DNA of 40,614 nucleotides from Mesobacillus boroniphilus JCM 21738 (lineage in GTDB: Bacteria; Bacillota; Bacilli; Bacillales; Cytobacillaceae). Positions 9,215 to 18,319 of the stretch are shown here, one piece after another. Position numbers and translations under genes: made by a program. The notes under the pieces are model-generated. The model was given only the letters and a program-made list of their open reading frames with translations, did not search any database and was not told the DNA's origin. The stretch spans positions 1-40,614 of the forward strand of contig NZ_BAUW01000031.1 of the NCBI RefSeq assembly GCF_000517385.1. The letters run 5' to 3'. How positions within the stretch are numbered: position 1 is the first letter of the stretch; every line of letters starts with the position of its first letter.

Positions 9215-10682
9215 ATCTAATTGCTTTGTGTTCCTTGATTACCCGGAATGATTTAAGTTCATCATCTTCCGGGCCTTGTACTGGAAGGCCGGCTTCCATA
9301 TTGGTCTTGATGTATATAAGGTTTTCTTCGGTAATGATTTCTCCTGGTATGAAAATTGGAATCCCAGGTGGATACACCATAACGAATTCCGCAATTATTC
9401 GTCCTTCCGATTCTTCTACAGGCACCACTTCGGTATCCGCGTAGAACGCGTCCCGAGGTGTCAACGCCAATAACGGAATGTCAGGAAGCATAACTTCTGC
9501 ATGCACTTTTTCAGCAAGGTGGTGGAATTCTTTTGAAAGCTCACGTAATGACTGAACAAGAATCTCAGCTTCTTTTTGAGTGTCACCAGGGGTGATGATG
9601 CAAAGGATATTGTATAAGTCTGAAAGTTCAACTTCGATATTGTATTTTTCACGAAGCCATTTTTCGACCTCATATCCTGTAATGTTTAAATCCTTTATGC
9701 TGATTAGTACTTTTGTTGGATCAAAGTCATACGTAGCGTTCGTACCCAGCAAATCTTCTCCTGGGCAGTAAAGGTGCTCGATGTCATTAACCTGTTCCCG
9801 GATCCACTGTGCTAATTTAATCGTGCGGCCAATGATTTCTCTTCCTTCAATAGAAAGCCTTCTTCTCGCCGTATCCAATGATGCAAGCAAGAGGTAAGAA
9901 GTAGATGTAGTCGTCAGCATGCTGATTATAGATTGAACACGCTTTGACGATACCAAACCTTCTTTTACATTCAAGATCGAGCTTTGCGTCATTGATCCGC
10001 CAAGCTTATGGACGCTCGTTGCTGCCATGTCCGCGCCAGCTTGCATAGCTGAAAGTGGCAGGTCTTCGTGGAAGTGGATATGGACGCCATGGGCTTCATC
10101 CACGAGAACTGGGACATCGTATGAATGGGCAATCTCAACAATTTTTTTCAGGTCAGCTGCAAAGCCGAAATATGTTGGGTTGATCACAAGCAGACCCTTT
10201 GCATCTGGGTGTTGTTCGAACGCCTTCTCGACTGAATCAGTGGAGATTCCGTGAGAGATTCCGAGCTTCATATCTATCTCAGGATGGATGAAGATTGGAA
10301 TGGCACCGGAAAAAACGATAGCTGACATAATCGATTTATGCACGTTTCTCGGTACGATGATTTTATCACCAGGTCCGCAAACTGTCATGATCATGGTCAT
10401 GATTGCGCCGCTTGTTCCCTGTACTGAAAAGAAAGTATGATCAGCACCAAATGCTTCAGCGGCCAGCTCCTGAGCCTGTTTGATGATGCCTTTAGGAGAA
10501 TGCAGGTCATCAAGGGGCCCGATATTGATCAAATCGATGGAAAGTGCATTATCACCAATGAATTCTCTGAACTCCGGGTCAATACCCCTTCCTTTTTTAT
10601 GACCGGGAATATGGAACTGAATCGGATTCTTTTCTGCGTGTTTTAATAGGCTGGTAAACAACGGTGTCTCTTTTTGTGACAA
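9213..10682 (-). CDS. speA: Arginine decarboxylase SpeA (PLP fold type I)
   Basis: Decarboxylates arginine to agmatine, the first step of putrescine/spermidine synthesis in Bacillus. The 489-residue protein is nearly the same length as B. subtilis SpeA (490). It has the Orn/Lys/Arg decarboxylase N-terminus QFHIPGHKKG, the PLP-contact DEAHG (195-199), the Schiff-base lysine K226 in SVHKLGGS, and a C-terminal domain with EFVMVYPPGIPIFIPGE. The start is TTG 10682, about ten bases after GAGGTG; no in-frame ATG lies closer. It is divergent from the nitronate monooxygenase gene and converges on SR1. CadA-type lysine decarboxylase is the alternative, but the neighbourhood favours SpeA. Confidence 0.9.
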   Translation of the reverse strand: MSQKETPLFTSLLKHAEKNPIQFHIPGHKKGRGIDPEFREFIGDNALSIDLINIGPLDDLHSPKGIIKQAQELAAEAFGADHTFFSVQGTSGAIMTMIMTVCGPGDKIIVPRNVHKSIMSAIVFSGAIPIFIHPEIDMKLGISHGISTDSVEKAFEQHPDAKGLLVINPTYFGFAADLKKIVEIAHSYDVPVLVDEAHGVHIHFHEDLPLSAMQAGADMAATSVHKLGGSMTQSSILNVKEGLVSSKRVQSIISMLTTTSTSYLLLASLDTARRRLSIEGREIIGRTIKLAQWIREQVNDIEHLYCPGEDLLGTNATYDFDPTKVLISIKDLNITGYEVEKWLREKYNIEVELSDLYNILCIITPGDTQKEAEILVQSLRELSKEFHHLAEKVHAEVMLPDIPLLALTPRDAFYADTEVVPVEESEGRIIAEFVMVYPPGIPIFIPGEIITEENLIYIKTNMEAGLPVQGPEDDELKSFRVIKEHKAIR

Positions 10683-10899
10683 TTGATGATCACACCTCTT
10701 TATTGTATTGGATTTACTTATTTATAGGTTATGATTAGGTTTTGCTTTTAAAAAAATAAAACACATGCATTATAGCACTAATCAAGGTGTTTGCAAAGAA
10801 ATTCAGAATATCAAAAGAGACCAAAATATTAAAGAAACAGGAAAAAGAGCTATGAAAATAGAAGTTATGATTGAAACAAGGTTGAGAGGGAGAGAGAGT

Positions 10900-11858
10900 A
10901 TGAACTGGAATACTGAAGTAACGAACCTATTAAGTATTCAATACCCAATTGTCCAGGGAGGTCTTGCTTATCTGGCCTATTCAGAATTGGCCGCAGCTGT
11001 ATCCAATACTGGAGGATTAGGACAGATAACTGCAATGTCCCTTCCCGATCCAGACGCGTTAAGGAATGAAATACATCAAGTGAGAAAGCTGACTGACAAG
11101 CCGTTCGGAGTTAATTTTGCGATTGGCCAGCATGGCAGGCCGTTTTCGCATTATCTGGATGTAGCTATTGAAGAAGGTGTTCCTGTTATCTCGATGACAG
11201 GGGGTAACCCGGCACCAATTTTTGAACAGTTAAAAGGAACAAATATTAAAAAGCTCGTGCTTGTCGCCGCGAAAAGACAGGCACAGAAAGCAGAGGAGCT
11301 GGGAGCGGACGCAGTCATGGTTGTCGGCCAGGAAGGCGGCGGACATCTAGGAAAGAGCGATATCGGAACGTTGGTGCTCATTCCTTCCGTTGTTGATGCA
11401 GTCAACATACCTGTAATTGCTTCAGGAGGAATTGGAGATGGACGAGGACTAATGGCGGCATTGAGCTGGGCGCACAGGGCATTGAAATGGGAACCCGCTT
11501 CATAGCTACTAAAGAATGTGTCCATGCGAACGAGCTGTACAAGCAGAAACTGGTTGAAGGTACCGAAAATGATACCACAGTAATAAAGAGAACGTTGGGG
11601 ATGCCAGCAAGAGCGATTGCCAATCCATTGACAGAAAAAATTCTTGAAATAGAGAAACAAGGTGGCGGTTATGAGGATTTAAAAACCTTGATAAGCGGAA
11701 GTGCAAACCGCAAGTATATATATGAAGGTGATGATGAAAACGGGTTCGGCTGGGCAGGCCAGGTGATGGGATTAATTAAGGATTCTCCTACAGTAGCTGA
11801 GCTATTTGGCAGAATTATCAACGAAGCTGAAGAAATAAGAACGAAATGGGGAAGATGA
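10900..11858 (+). CDS. Nitronate monooxygenase family protein, one-base frameshift
   Basis: An FMN-dependent TIM-barrel enzyme that oxidises alkyl nitronates such as propionate-3-nitronate. It shows the start TNLLSIQYPIVQGG, the VVGQEGGGHLG motif, VIASGGIGDGRG (FMN phosphate site) and GTRFIATKECVH. ATG 10900 has a GAGAGGGAG ribosome site; the longer upstream extension is not family-like. The frame breaks near 11466: TTGAGCTGGGC should read TTGAGCCTGGGC (AALSLGAQGIEMGTRF). Adding one C joins both halves into about 319 residues, the usual size. The lost base lies beside an existing C, as in the other broken genes. Confidence 0.88.
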
Positions 11859-11967
11859 ACCTGCGATTTCCTTGCGCTCTAAAATAAATAACGGTAAAAT
11901 CGATTAACATAAAAGGAATGCACTGGAGCAGAAGGTTCCTATCATTGCACAAAAAGCAGGTGAAATA

Positions 11968-12240
11968 ATGGAATACCAATATCCAATTGATTACACATGG
12001 TCCACAGATGAAATTGTTGATGTCATCCACTTTTACGAATGTATTGAAAAAGTATATGAAAAAGGAATCGATCGGGATGCATTGCTGGACGCTTACAGGC
12101 GTTTTAAAGAAATTGTCCCAGGAAAGGCCGAGGAAAAAACTCTATTCAATGAATTTGAAGAAGTAAGCGGCTACGTACCATACCAGGCAGTAAAAGCAAT
12201 TAAAGAAACCGGGTCAGGCGAAAAGATAAAAATCAGATAA
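11968..12240 (+). CDS. yktA: UPF0223 family protein YktA
   Basis: 90 residues, MEYQYPIDYTWSTDEIVDVIHFYECIEKVYEKG..., a small helical protein of the UPF0223 family with unknown role. Length and position (after speA, before yktB) match B. subtilis yktA. ATG 11968 is preceded by GCAGGTG. A strong terminator follows directly. Confidence 0.88.
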   Translation: MEYQYPIDYTWSTDEIVDVIHFYECIEKVYEKGIDRDALLDAYRRFKEIVPGKAEEKTLFNEFEEVSGYVPYQAVKAIKETGSGEKIKIR

Positions 12241-12249
12241 ATGTGGAGG

Positions 12250-12280
12250 AAGAGCCCATGCAAAATGGGCTCTTTCTTTT
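12250..12280 (+). terminator. yktA terminator
   Basis: AAGAGCCCAT (12250-12259), loop GCAAA, ATGGGCTCTT (12265-12274), then TCTTTT. Confidence 0.9.
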
Positions 12281-12453
12281 GTCCAGCTCCGGCTCCTATT
12301 TCCTCGATTCGCTTCGATCCTGTCAATGAAGTCAAAGACCGACTTCACTGTCAGGCCCTCCGGGGCACACGATGTGCTAGACCCGCCAGCCACACGATGT
12401 GGCGTTTTAGGCGGGCAGCGCTTGTCGGAGTTGGGCAGTCGCCTGCGCATTTC
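12281..12453. repeat. Interspersed repeat, copy B with ~60-bp internal insertion
   Basis: Begins CCAGCTCCGGCTCC, contains the conserved arms TGAAGTC and GACTTCA with a 7-base loop, and ends with CGCTTGTCGGAG...CGCCTGCGCA. Compared with copies A and C it carries an extra segment between CCCTCC and AGCGCTTG holding two small hairpins (CACACGATGTG and CCACACGATGTGG) and the arms CCCGCC/GGCGGG. It fills the space between the yktA terminator and the yktB stop. Confidence 0.75.
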
Positions 12454-12458
12454 ATGGT

Positions 12459-13079
12459 TTATGCCAATTTATATAGGGGTAATGTTTCTTTAAATACAAA
12501 CTCAATATTAGAAAGCAATTCTTTACCGCTTAGTTTGACGGCTTCCTCACGAGGAATATTCAGACCGCAGAGGATTTCAGCTTTTTTAACGCTTTGAAGG
12601 CGCTTGAACATTGAGCGAAGGTCCTCCTTGGAAAGCTCACTGTGTATCATGGCTTCAGGCTTCATATGATCGATTGACCAATAGAAATCCTTAGGAGTGC
12701 GTGTGTAGATGGAATCAATGTTCACTTCAAGTTTTTTACCGATTGCCTCTTTCTCAGGTGCTTCGTAAATAACAGCAAACCAGATGAAGACATGGGTCTC
12801 CCACAATCCAATCTGGAAATGAGGCAGCATCTTATAGCCTCTTGGATTGCTGGCGAAAGCTACCCACGTATCTTTAGGCGGATTCTTCGTTCTTCGGGCA
12901 TGTTTTGCAACATGGTAATGCATCTCATCACCGGCAATGCCTGAAAGCGTGGGAGCGAAGTGCTGGCCGAGTTCCTCTAGCTTAGGGCGGATCTGGGATT
13001 TCAAGGCATCCATTCTTTCGTCGAGACCGTCTATTTTAAAAACATCGAAATCTGATTGTTCAAAACCTGAAAATGGCAA
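12459..13079 (-). CDS. yktB: DUF1054 / UPF0637 family protein YktB
   Basis: 206 residues, close to the 212 of B. subtilis YktB. It is a soluble alpha/beta protein with FSGFEQSDFDVFKIDGLDERM at the start, then HVAKHARRTKNPPKDTWVAFA and PHFQIGLWETHVFIWFAVIYE. Function is unknown. The start is TTG 13079, eight bases after AGGAGG. It is convergent with yktA. The second codon gives Pro, as in MPFSGF-type family starts. Confidence 0.88.
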   Translation of the reverse strand: MPFSGFEQSDFDVFKIDGLDERMDALKSQIRPKLEELGQHFAPTLSGIAGDEMHYHVAKHARRTKNPPKDTWVAFASNPRGYKMLPHFQIGLWETHVFIWFAVIYEAPEKEAIGKKLEVNIDSIYTRTPKDFYWSIDHMKPEAMIHSELSKEDLRSMFKRLQSVKKAEILCGLNIPREEAVKLSGKELLSNIEFVFKETLPLYKLA

Positions 13080-13247
13080 TATAAAAACCTCCTAGTACTT
13101 TGTCAAATATTGTAGCAAAATCTTTTTAAAAAAAGAAGCGACAGGCATTTTTCCGAGTTCTGGGTATACGCACAAATTTGTACCACTGCCATCTGAAAAT
13201 TCATACAATAAATAAAAAATCAGAAATTAAAAGAGGAGTGTAAATTC

Positions 13248-13442
13248 ATGAAACAACTTATAAATTCAACAAGGAAGAAAAATGGTGAGGTCCAGAGAAC
13301 AGCTGTACTACGATTGGAAATGGATTACGAATTAGCCACCCTTTTTAACGCCATGACAGATTCTGATAAATCGAAAATGAAAGAATGTAAACAGAAACTC
13401 GAACGAATTCGACAAGAATTATTACGTTTAAAAGCTCTATAA
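13248..13442 (+). CDS. Small coiled-coil protein, unknown
   Basis: 64 residues, strongly charged, MKQLINSTRKKNGEVQRTAV..., ending in a helical stretch (KECKQKLERIRQELLRLKAL) with heptad-like leucines. The ribosome site is AGAGGAG. I recognise it only as a short Bacillaceae hypothetical found between yktB and suhB; no function is assigned. A hairpin with a short T tract follows at 13522. Confidence 0.65.
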   Translation: MKQLINSTRKKNGEVQRTAVLRLEMDYELATLFNAMTDSDKSKMKECKQKLERIRQELLRLKAL

Positions 13443-13521
13443 TAGCTATGTTGTTTTACGAAAGAATAAGGTAATATATGATGGTGAGAAAAATGGAAAA
13501 CTGCAGCAACCGAGACACTTG

Positions 13522-13555
13522 ACGAACTCCTGTAAAGTTGATGGAGTTCGTTTCT
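13522..13555 (+). terminator. Terminator after the small gene at 13248
   Basis: ACGAACTCC (13522-13530), 12-base loop, GGAGTTCGT (13543-13551), then TTCTT. The interval 13443-13738 holds only this hairpin and a 13-codon frame with no ribosome site. Confidence 0.65.
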
Positions 13556-13738
13556 TATGTCCTAGTGATAAATGGTGTGACAAGCTTCTATAGGGTCATT
13601 AACTTTTTAGAAGTTTTGCATGTTATGAAGATGGGAAGGGGAATCCTAATACTTGATGAAAACGAAGATAATCCGATAAGCTAAAATAGATTCCAAAAGC
13701 TTGAGTGTACGTAAAATATATGAACGGGGGGAAGCTGA

Positions 13739-14542
13739 ATGGAATATAATCTGGAGGAAATTGATACATATGCTAAGAGATGGATTAAAGAGGCTGGTGA
13801 AAATATCAGGGCATCTTTTCCGAAGATATTGAATGTCACATCGAAATCAAATCCGAATGATCTGGTTACAGATATAGATAAAGGGACAGAGCAATATTTT
13901 ACCGAAAAAATTAAAGGTACTTTTCCGGGCCATCGCATCATGGGGGAGGAAGGGTACGGAGATGAAGTGAAATCTCTAACAGGGGTTGTGTGGATTATCG
14001 ACCCAATCGATGGAACCATGAACTTTGTCCACCAACAGCGGAATTTCGCAATTTCAATCGGCATTTATGTTGACGGGGAAGGAATGATTGGTCTTATTTA
14101 TGATGTCGTCCATGACGAACTCTATCATTGTGTAAAAGGCCAAGGAGCTTATTTAAACGAAAAATCTATTCCGAAACTTACAAAAGCAAAGGTGAGTGAA
14201 GCAGTTATTGCTCTCAATGCAACCTGGGTAGCCCCGAACGAACAGATAGATCACGAATTGCTTATACCCATTGTTAAAGATGTGAGAGGGACTCGTTCCT
14301 ACGGTTCAGCGGCCATGGAAATGGTGTATGTCGCAACGGGAAGAATAGATGCTTATCTGACTCCAAGGCTAGCACCATGGGATATTGCGGCTGGGATCAT
14401 CATTATAAAGGAACTTGGTGGAGAAACTACTGACCTGAGAGGTGATGATCTGGATATGCTCAACCAGAATTCCTTATTTGTGTCAAAGCCAGGCCTGCAC
14501 GGTGATATCCTGAAGCATTACTTGAAGGGTGGAAATTGGTAA
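13739..14542 (+). CDS. suhB: Inositol monophosphatase family protein
   Basis: A Mg2+-dependent phosphatase of the IMPase/FBPase superfamily, 267 residues, close to B. subtilis SuhB (YktC, 265). It shows the first metal ligand in IMGEEGYGDE, the signature WIIDPIDGTMNF, and the C-terminal WDIAAGIIIIKELGG that closes the active site. ATG 13739 follows GGGGGGAA. The stop overlaps the next gene by seven bases, so translation is coupled. The natural substrate in bacilli is uncertain. Confidence 0.92.
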   Translation: MEYNLEEIDTYAKRWIKEAGENIRASFPKILNVTSKSNPNDLVTDIDKGTEQYFTEKIKGTFPGHRIMGEEGYGDEVKSLTGVVWIIDPIDGTMNFVHQQRNFAISIGIYVDGEGMIGLIYDVVHDELYHCVKGQGAYLNEKSIPKLTKAKVSEAVIALNATWVAPNEQIDHELLIPIVKDVRGTRSYGSAAMEMVYVATGRIDAYLTPRLAPWDIAAGIIIIKELGGETTDLRGDDLDMLNQNSLFVSKPGLHGDILKHYLKGGNW

Positions 14543-14997
14543 TTTCAACATGGCGGCGATTTAAATACTCAGATCTGCCGTTTTTTGAGGATCTTATATC
14601 TGCGAGTTCTAAGTGGAGTAAAAATGAGTTGCAGGGTTTGTCCATTGAGAAATACATTGGGCAATATGATGACTTGTCTGGCGAATGGAGAGTTTGGGAA
14701 ACGACAGGAAATCCTGTGGCAATTTCTTTTCATGTAGAATCCTCTCCTTCCAACCAAAAGCCATGGCTTGGCACAATATTGGTAAAAGCGGAGGAGAGAC
14801 GGCGAGGAATCGCATCAGCGATTATGGACTATCTCTCCAATGAATTTAAATTGAATGGGCAAAATGCACTTTTCGCCGCTGTTCCAATCGATGAATATGA
14901 GTGGTCCAACTTCCTTACAGACTGCGGCTTTGAACAATTCAAAACAGAAGAAAACAAGGGCGAAATCTATTTGATTATGGTCCGCCCCCTAGACTGA
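14536..14997 (+). CDS. GNAT-family N-acetyltransferase
   Basis: 153 residues with the GNAT acetyl-CoA loop around LGTILVKAEERRRGIASAIMDYL (the RRRGIA segment is the pyrophosphate-binding turn). The start is TTG 14536, inside the last codons of suhB, with GGGTGG just before it. The substrate is not predictable. Its C-terminal part (YEWSNFLTDCGFEQFKTEENKGE) is typical of the family's final strand-helix pair. Part of a suhB operon, convergent with ylaF. Confidence 0.82.
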   Translation: MVISTWRRFKYSDLPFFEDLISASSKWSKNELQGLSIEKYIGQYDDLSGEWRVWETTGNPVAISFHVESSPSNQKPWLGTILVKAEERRRGIASAIMDYLSNEFKLNGQNALFAAVPIDEYEWSNFLTDCGFEQFKTEENKGEIYLIMVRPLD

Positions 14998-15018
14998 CCG
15001 GCTGGAAATTCAGCCGGT
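14997..15018. terminator. Hairpin between convergent GNAT and ylaF genes
   Basis: ACCGGCTG (14997-15004), loop GAAATT, CAGCCGGT (15011-15018). No clear T run on either side, so a weak or partly factor-dependent terminator. Confidence 0.5.
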
Positions 15019-15037
15019 AGTTGCACTTTAAGTCTGA

Positions 15038-15223
15038 TTAGAGTTCTCCTGCTTCTCTCATCTTCTTTTTCTTCTTAAAACCGAATCCCATTACGAAAAC
15101 CAATGCGATAATACATGCGAACGTACCGGCAACGCTTCTTTCACCAATGGCGATTCCAATACCAATCATGCATGAAGCTGCTGCAAATGCGAAAAATAAT
15201 AATGGCCATTTTATCTGATTCAA
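15038..15223 (-). CDS. ylaF: Small membrane protein YlaF
   Basis: 61 residues with two transmembrane helices (WPLLFFAFAAASCMIGIGIAI; VAGTFACIIALVFVMGFGF) and a basic tail KKKKKMRE on the inside. The start is TTG 15223, six bases after GGGGGA; the longer in-frame start at 15253 would place this ribosome site inside the gene. Size and place upstream of typA fit B. subtilis YlaF. Function is unknown. Divergent from typA. Confidence 0.75.
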   Translation of the reverse strand: MNQIKWPLLFFAFAAASCMIGIGIAIGERSVAGTFACIIALVFVMGFGFKKKKKMREAGEL

Positions 15224-15307
15224 GGTGAATCCCCCATTCGACATTTGATGCAAATAATAATATATTTAATTGTACATTAAATTGCCTATAGGTTTCCACT
15301 CTTATTG

Positions 15308-15316
15308 TGTTATAAT
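15308..15316 (+). promoter_or_regulatory. Extended -10 promoter of typA
   Basis: TGTTATAAT: a perfect -10 (15311-15316) with the TGn extension. No good -35 at 17 bp. It leaves a ~50-nt leader before typA. Confidence 0.55.
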
Positions 15317-15375
15317 ATATAAGTTGTGTAAAAAGCCAAAAGATAAATTATGAATTTAAAGGCAGGGTGACTTTT

Positions 15376-17209
15376 TTGAAATTACGAGAAGATATTAGAA
15401 ATATAGCGATCATTGCCCACGTTGACCACGGTAAAACGACATTGGTCGACCAGCTTCTGAAGCAATCAGGCACATTCCGTATAAATGAGCATGTGGAAGA
15501 GCGTGCAATGGATTCGAACGATTTGGAAAGAGAACGAGGAATAACGATCCTCGCGAAAAATACAGCTATTTCTTATAATGATACACGTATCAACATTCTT
15601 GATACTCCGGGACACGCTGATTTTGGCGGCGAAGTTGAGCGTATCATGAAAATGGTTGACGGCGTATTGCTCGTTGTCGATGCATATGAAGGCTGCATGC
15701 CGCAAACACGCTTTGTTTTGAAGAAAGCTCTTGAACAGCATTTAACACCAATTGTTGTTGTTAATAAGATTGACCGTGATTTTGCTCGTCCTTCTGAGGT
15801 TGTTGATGAAGTCCTAGACTTGTTCATCGAATTAGGAGCAGATGAGGACCAGCTTGAGTTCCCGGTTGTTTATGCATCTGCAATCAACGGCACAGCAAGC
15901 ACGGACCCTGAAAAACAGGATGAAAACATGCAGGCATTGTATGACTCCATTATCGACATATCCCTGCTCCTGTTGATAACCGTGAAGAGCCTCTTCAATT
16001 CCAGGTAGCCCTTCTTGACTATAATGACTACGTAGGCAGAATTGGTATCGGCCGCATATTCCGAGGAACGATGAAAGTTGGCCAGCAGGTAGCATTAATG
16101 AAGCTTGACGGTTCAGTGAAACAGTTCCGCGTAACGAAAATCTTTGGTTTCTTCGGATTAAAGCGTCAGGAAGTACAGGAAGCATATGCAGGTGATTTGA
16201 TTGCCGTTTCGGGAATGGAAGATATCAATGTTGGTGAAACAGTTTGTCCGTTTGACCAGCAGGATGCACTGCCAGTTCTAAGGATCGATGAGCCTACGCT
16301 TCAAATGACGTTTCTTGTAAACAACAGTCCATTTGCCGGAAGAGAGGGCAAATACTTAACTTCAAGGAAAATTGAAGAAAGACTTCGTGCCCAGCTTCAG
16401 ACTGATGTAAGCTTGAGAGTTGATAATACAGATTCACCAGACGCATGGATCGTGTCAGGACGCGGTGAGCTTCACTTATCAATCCTGATTGAAAACATGC
16501 GTCGTGAAGGTTATGAGCTTCAAGTGTCAAAACCTGAAGTTATCGTAAGGGAAATTGATGGTGTAAGATGTGAGCCAGTTGAACGCGTTCAGATTGATGT
16601 TCCTGAAGAACATACAGGATCTATCATGGAATCAATCGGTGCACGTAAAGGCGAAATGCTCGACATGATCAACAATGGAAGCGGCCAGGTTCGATTGATT
16701 TTCAATGTACCAGCACGCGGACTTATCGGTTACACAACAGAATTTTTAACATTGACTCGCGGATATGGTATCATTAACCATACATTCGACAGCTATCAGC
16801 CGATGCTTCAAGGCCAGGTTGCGGACGCCGCCAGGGTGTTCTTGTTTCAATGGAATCAGGAAAATCATCAACTTATGGAATCATGCAGGTAGAAGACCGC
16901 GGAACAATTTTCGTTGAGCCAGGAACTGAAATTTATGAGGGCATGATTGTTGGTGAGCATACACGTGAAAATGATATTACTGTTAATATCACGAAGGTAA
17001 AGGCAGCAACTAATATTCGTTCTGCTAATAAGGACCAGACATCTGTCATCAAGAAGCCAAGAATCATGACTCTGGAAGAATCATTAGAATACTTGAACGA
17101 TGACGAGTATTGCGAAGTAACTCCAGAATCAATCAGACTTCGTAAAAAGATTCTTGATAAGAACGAGCGTGAAAGACAGGCGAAAAAGAAAAAATTCGCT
17201 GAAGCTTAA
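15376..17209 (+). CDS. typA: Translational GTPase TypA/BipA, two one-base frameshifts
   Basis: A ribosome-associated GTPase related to EF-G/LepA, needed for ribosome assembly and growth under stress. The start is TTG 15376, seven bases after AGGGTG. Motifs: G1 [11 protein letters not shown]2 RERGITI, G3 [11 protein letters not shown]4 NKIDRDFA, then domain II, EF-G III/V and the BipA-specific C-terminal part. Break 1 near 15957: ATCGACATATC should be ATCGACCATATC ([11 protein letters not shown]). Break 2 near 16824: GTTGCGGACGC should be GTTGCGGGACGC ([12 protein letters not shown]). With both bases restored the product is 611 residues, one less than B. subtilis. Pieces are 15376-16008, 16071-16892 (frame open from about 15958) and 16850-17209. 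Confidence 0.94.
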
Positions 17210-17228
17210 TTAAATAGGGGGAAGAAGT

Positions 17229-17543
17229 ATGGATGTAAGCCAGAGATTATCATTTTTTGCAGCATTATTCAGGGTAGATGACAACCCTACGGTAGGTATG
17301 TGGATCCTTTACCTGACGATTGCCGCTCTGAGCATCCTTGTTTATAAACTTGGGTTTGCACAGAAGCTGCCATTGCTGAAAAGTATTATCATCTATGTAT
17401 TTCTATTGCTTGGCTCTACAGTCCTAACCTTCCTTGCTATCTTCCTTCCAATCACGGAAGGACTTGTGGTCGCTGCACTCATCCTGATCATCTACAAGCT
17501 CAGGCTGCGACAGCATAAAAAAGCAGAAGCAAATGTCAAATAG
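17229..17543 (+). CDS. ylaH: YlaH-like membrane protein
   Basis: 104 residues with an N-terminal cytoplasmic stretch and three hydrophobic segments ([57 protein letters not shown]) and a basic C-terminus. Position directly after typA and size match YlaH. Function is unknown. GGGGGAAG precedes the ATG. The next gene's ribosome site overlaps its stop codon. Confidence 0.85.
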   Translation: MDVSQRLSFFAALFRVDDNPTVGMWILYLTIAALSILVYKLGFAQKLPLLKSIIIYVFLLLGSTVLTFLAIFLPITEGLVVAALILIIYKLRLRQHKKAEANVK

Positions 17544-17553
17544 GAGTTGCGAT

Positions 17554-17847
17554 ATGAAATCACTCCAGGATGCAATTTATAATTGGCTGACAATCAAAAT
17601 TGTCAGCGATGCTCGGCCAGAAGATACAGCTGCTCAAGCAACAACACAGTTATTCGAACAAATTCTTGCCGAAGAACATAATGTCGATTCAAAAGAATTA
17701 AAACGGGACGCACTAATGTATTATGTCACTGTCGTCCAGGAAGGTAATTCTAAAGAATACCGATTCCCACGCGATCTAATCGAAGTCATGCTTGACCAAA
17801 TCAGGCAAGAACCAGACAAATACGTAAACTATCCTGAAGAAGACTGA
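17554..17847 (+). CDS. Conserved hypothetical protein
   Basis: 97 residues, MKSLQDAIYNWLTIKIVSDARPEDTAAQ..., soluble and acidic, ending PDKYVNYPEED. I chose ATG 17554, seven bases after AGGAG; the in-frame ATG 17533 lies inside ylaH. It appears to be a Bacillaceae-specific family downstream of ylaH, but I know no name or function. Translationally coupled to ylaH; a strong terminator follows. Confidence 0.75.
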   Translation: MKSLQDAIYNWLTIKIVSDARPEDTAAQATTQLFEQILAEEHNVDSKELKRDALMYYVTVVQEGNSKEYRFPRDLIEVMLDQIRQEPDKYVNYPEED

Positions 17848-17848
17848 A

Positions 17849-17880
17849 AAAATCCGCCCGTAAGTGGGCGGATTTTGTTG
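17849..17880 (+). terminator. Terminator of the typA-ylaH-17554 cluster
   Basis: AAAATCCGCCC (17849-17859), short loop, GGGCGGATTTT (17866-17876). Confidence 0.9.
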
Positions 17881-17920
17881 TAGATTTGGTGCTTTTGCTT
17901 GTCAAACGGATAGTTGAATT

Positions 17921-18245
17921 CAGTTTGAGCTGAAAGCACATAAAGCTGTCAAGAAAAGCACGGAATTATGACAGGTTTGAAGTGGAAAGCGGAAAAGCTG
18001 TCAAGAAAAGCACGGAATTGTGACAGGTTTGAAGCGGAAAGCGGAAAAGCTGTCAAGAAAAGCACGTTATTATGACAGGTTTGAGGTGCAAAGCAGAAAA
18101 GCTGTCAAGAAAAGCACGGAATTGTGACAGGTTTGAAGTAGAAAGCGGAAAAGCTGTCAAGAAAAGCACGTTATTATGACAGGTTTGAGGTGCAAAGCAG
18201 AAAAGCTGTCAAGAAAAGCACTGAACTCAGACAGCTTTGAGTCAC
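17921..18245. repeat. 52-bp tandem repeat array, six units
   Basis: The invariant block AGCTGTCAAGAAAAGCAC starts at 17944, 17996, 18048, 18100, 18152 and 18204: six copies at exactly 52-bp spacing. A decayed half unit lies before the first (17921-17943). In each unit AAGCTGTC can pair with a downstream GACAGGTTT (one mismatch); in the last, degenerate unit the pairing is perfect (GACAGCTTT). Units 3 and 5 are identical from CACGTTATTATG onwards and units 2 and 4 differ at two bases, giving a 104-bp super-period. No frame is kept (52 is not a multiple of 3). It lies between the terminator at 17849 and the 3' end of ylaI; 18246-18319 holds nothing recognisable. Confidence 0.95.
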
Positions 18246-18319
18246 CAGACTCATAAACTGCCTGAATCAGCCTAAGATCTCGCACAAAATTGTTCGGAAT
18301 TACAAATAATCAATCACAA

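Noticed and set aside
12241..12597. 118-codon frame after yktA
   Set aside because: Covers a terminator and repeat copy B and overlaps yktB on the other strand.
13443..13560. SAM or other riboswitch before suhB
   Set aside because: Only a hairpin terminator is seen; the conserved S-box core is absent and suhB is not a known target.
17921..18245. CRISPR array
   Set aside because: Units are contiguous and similar over their full 52 bp; there are no unique spacers and no cas genes nearby.
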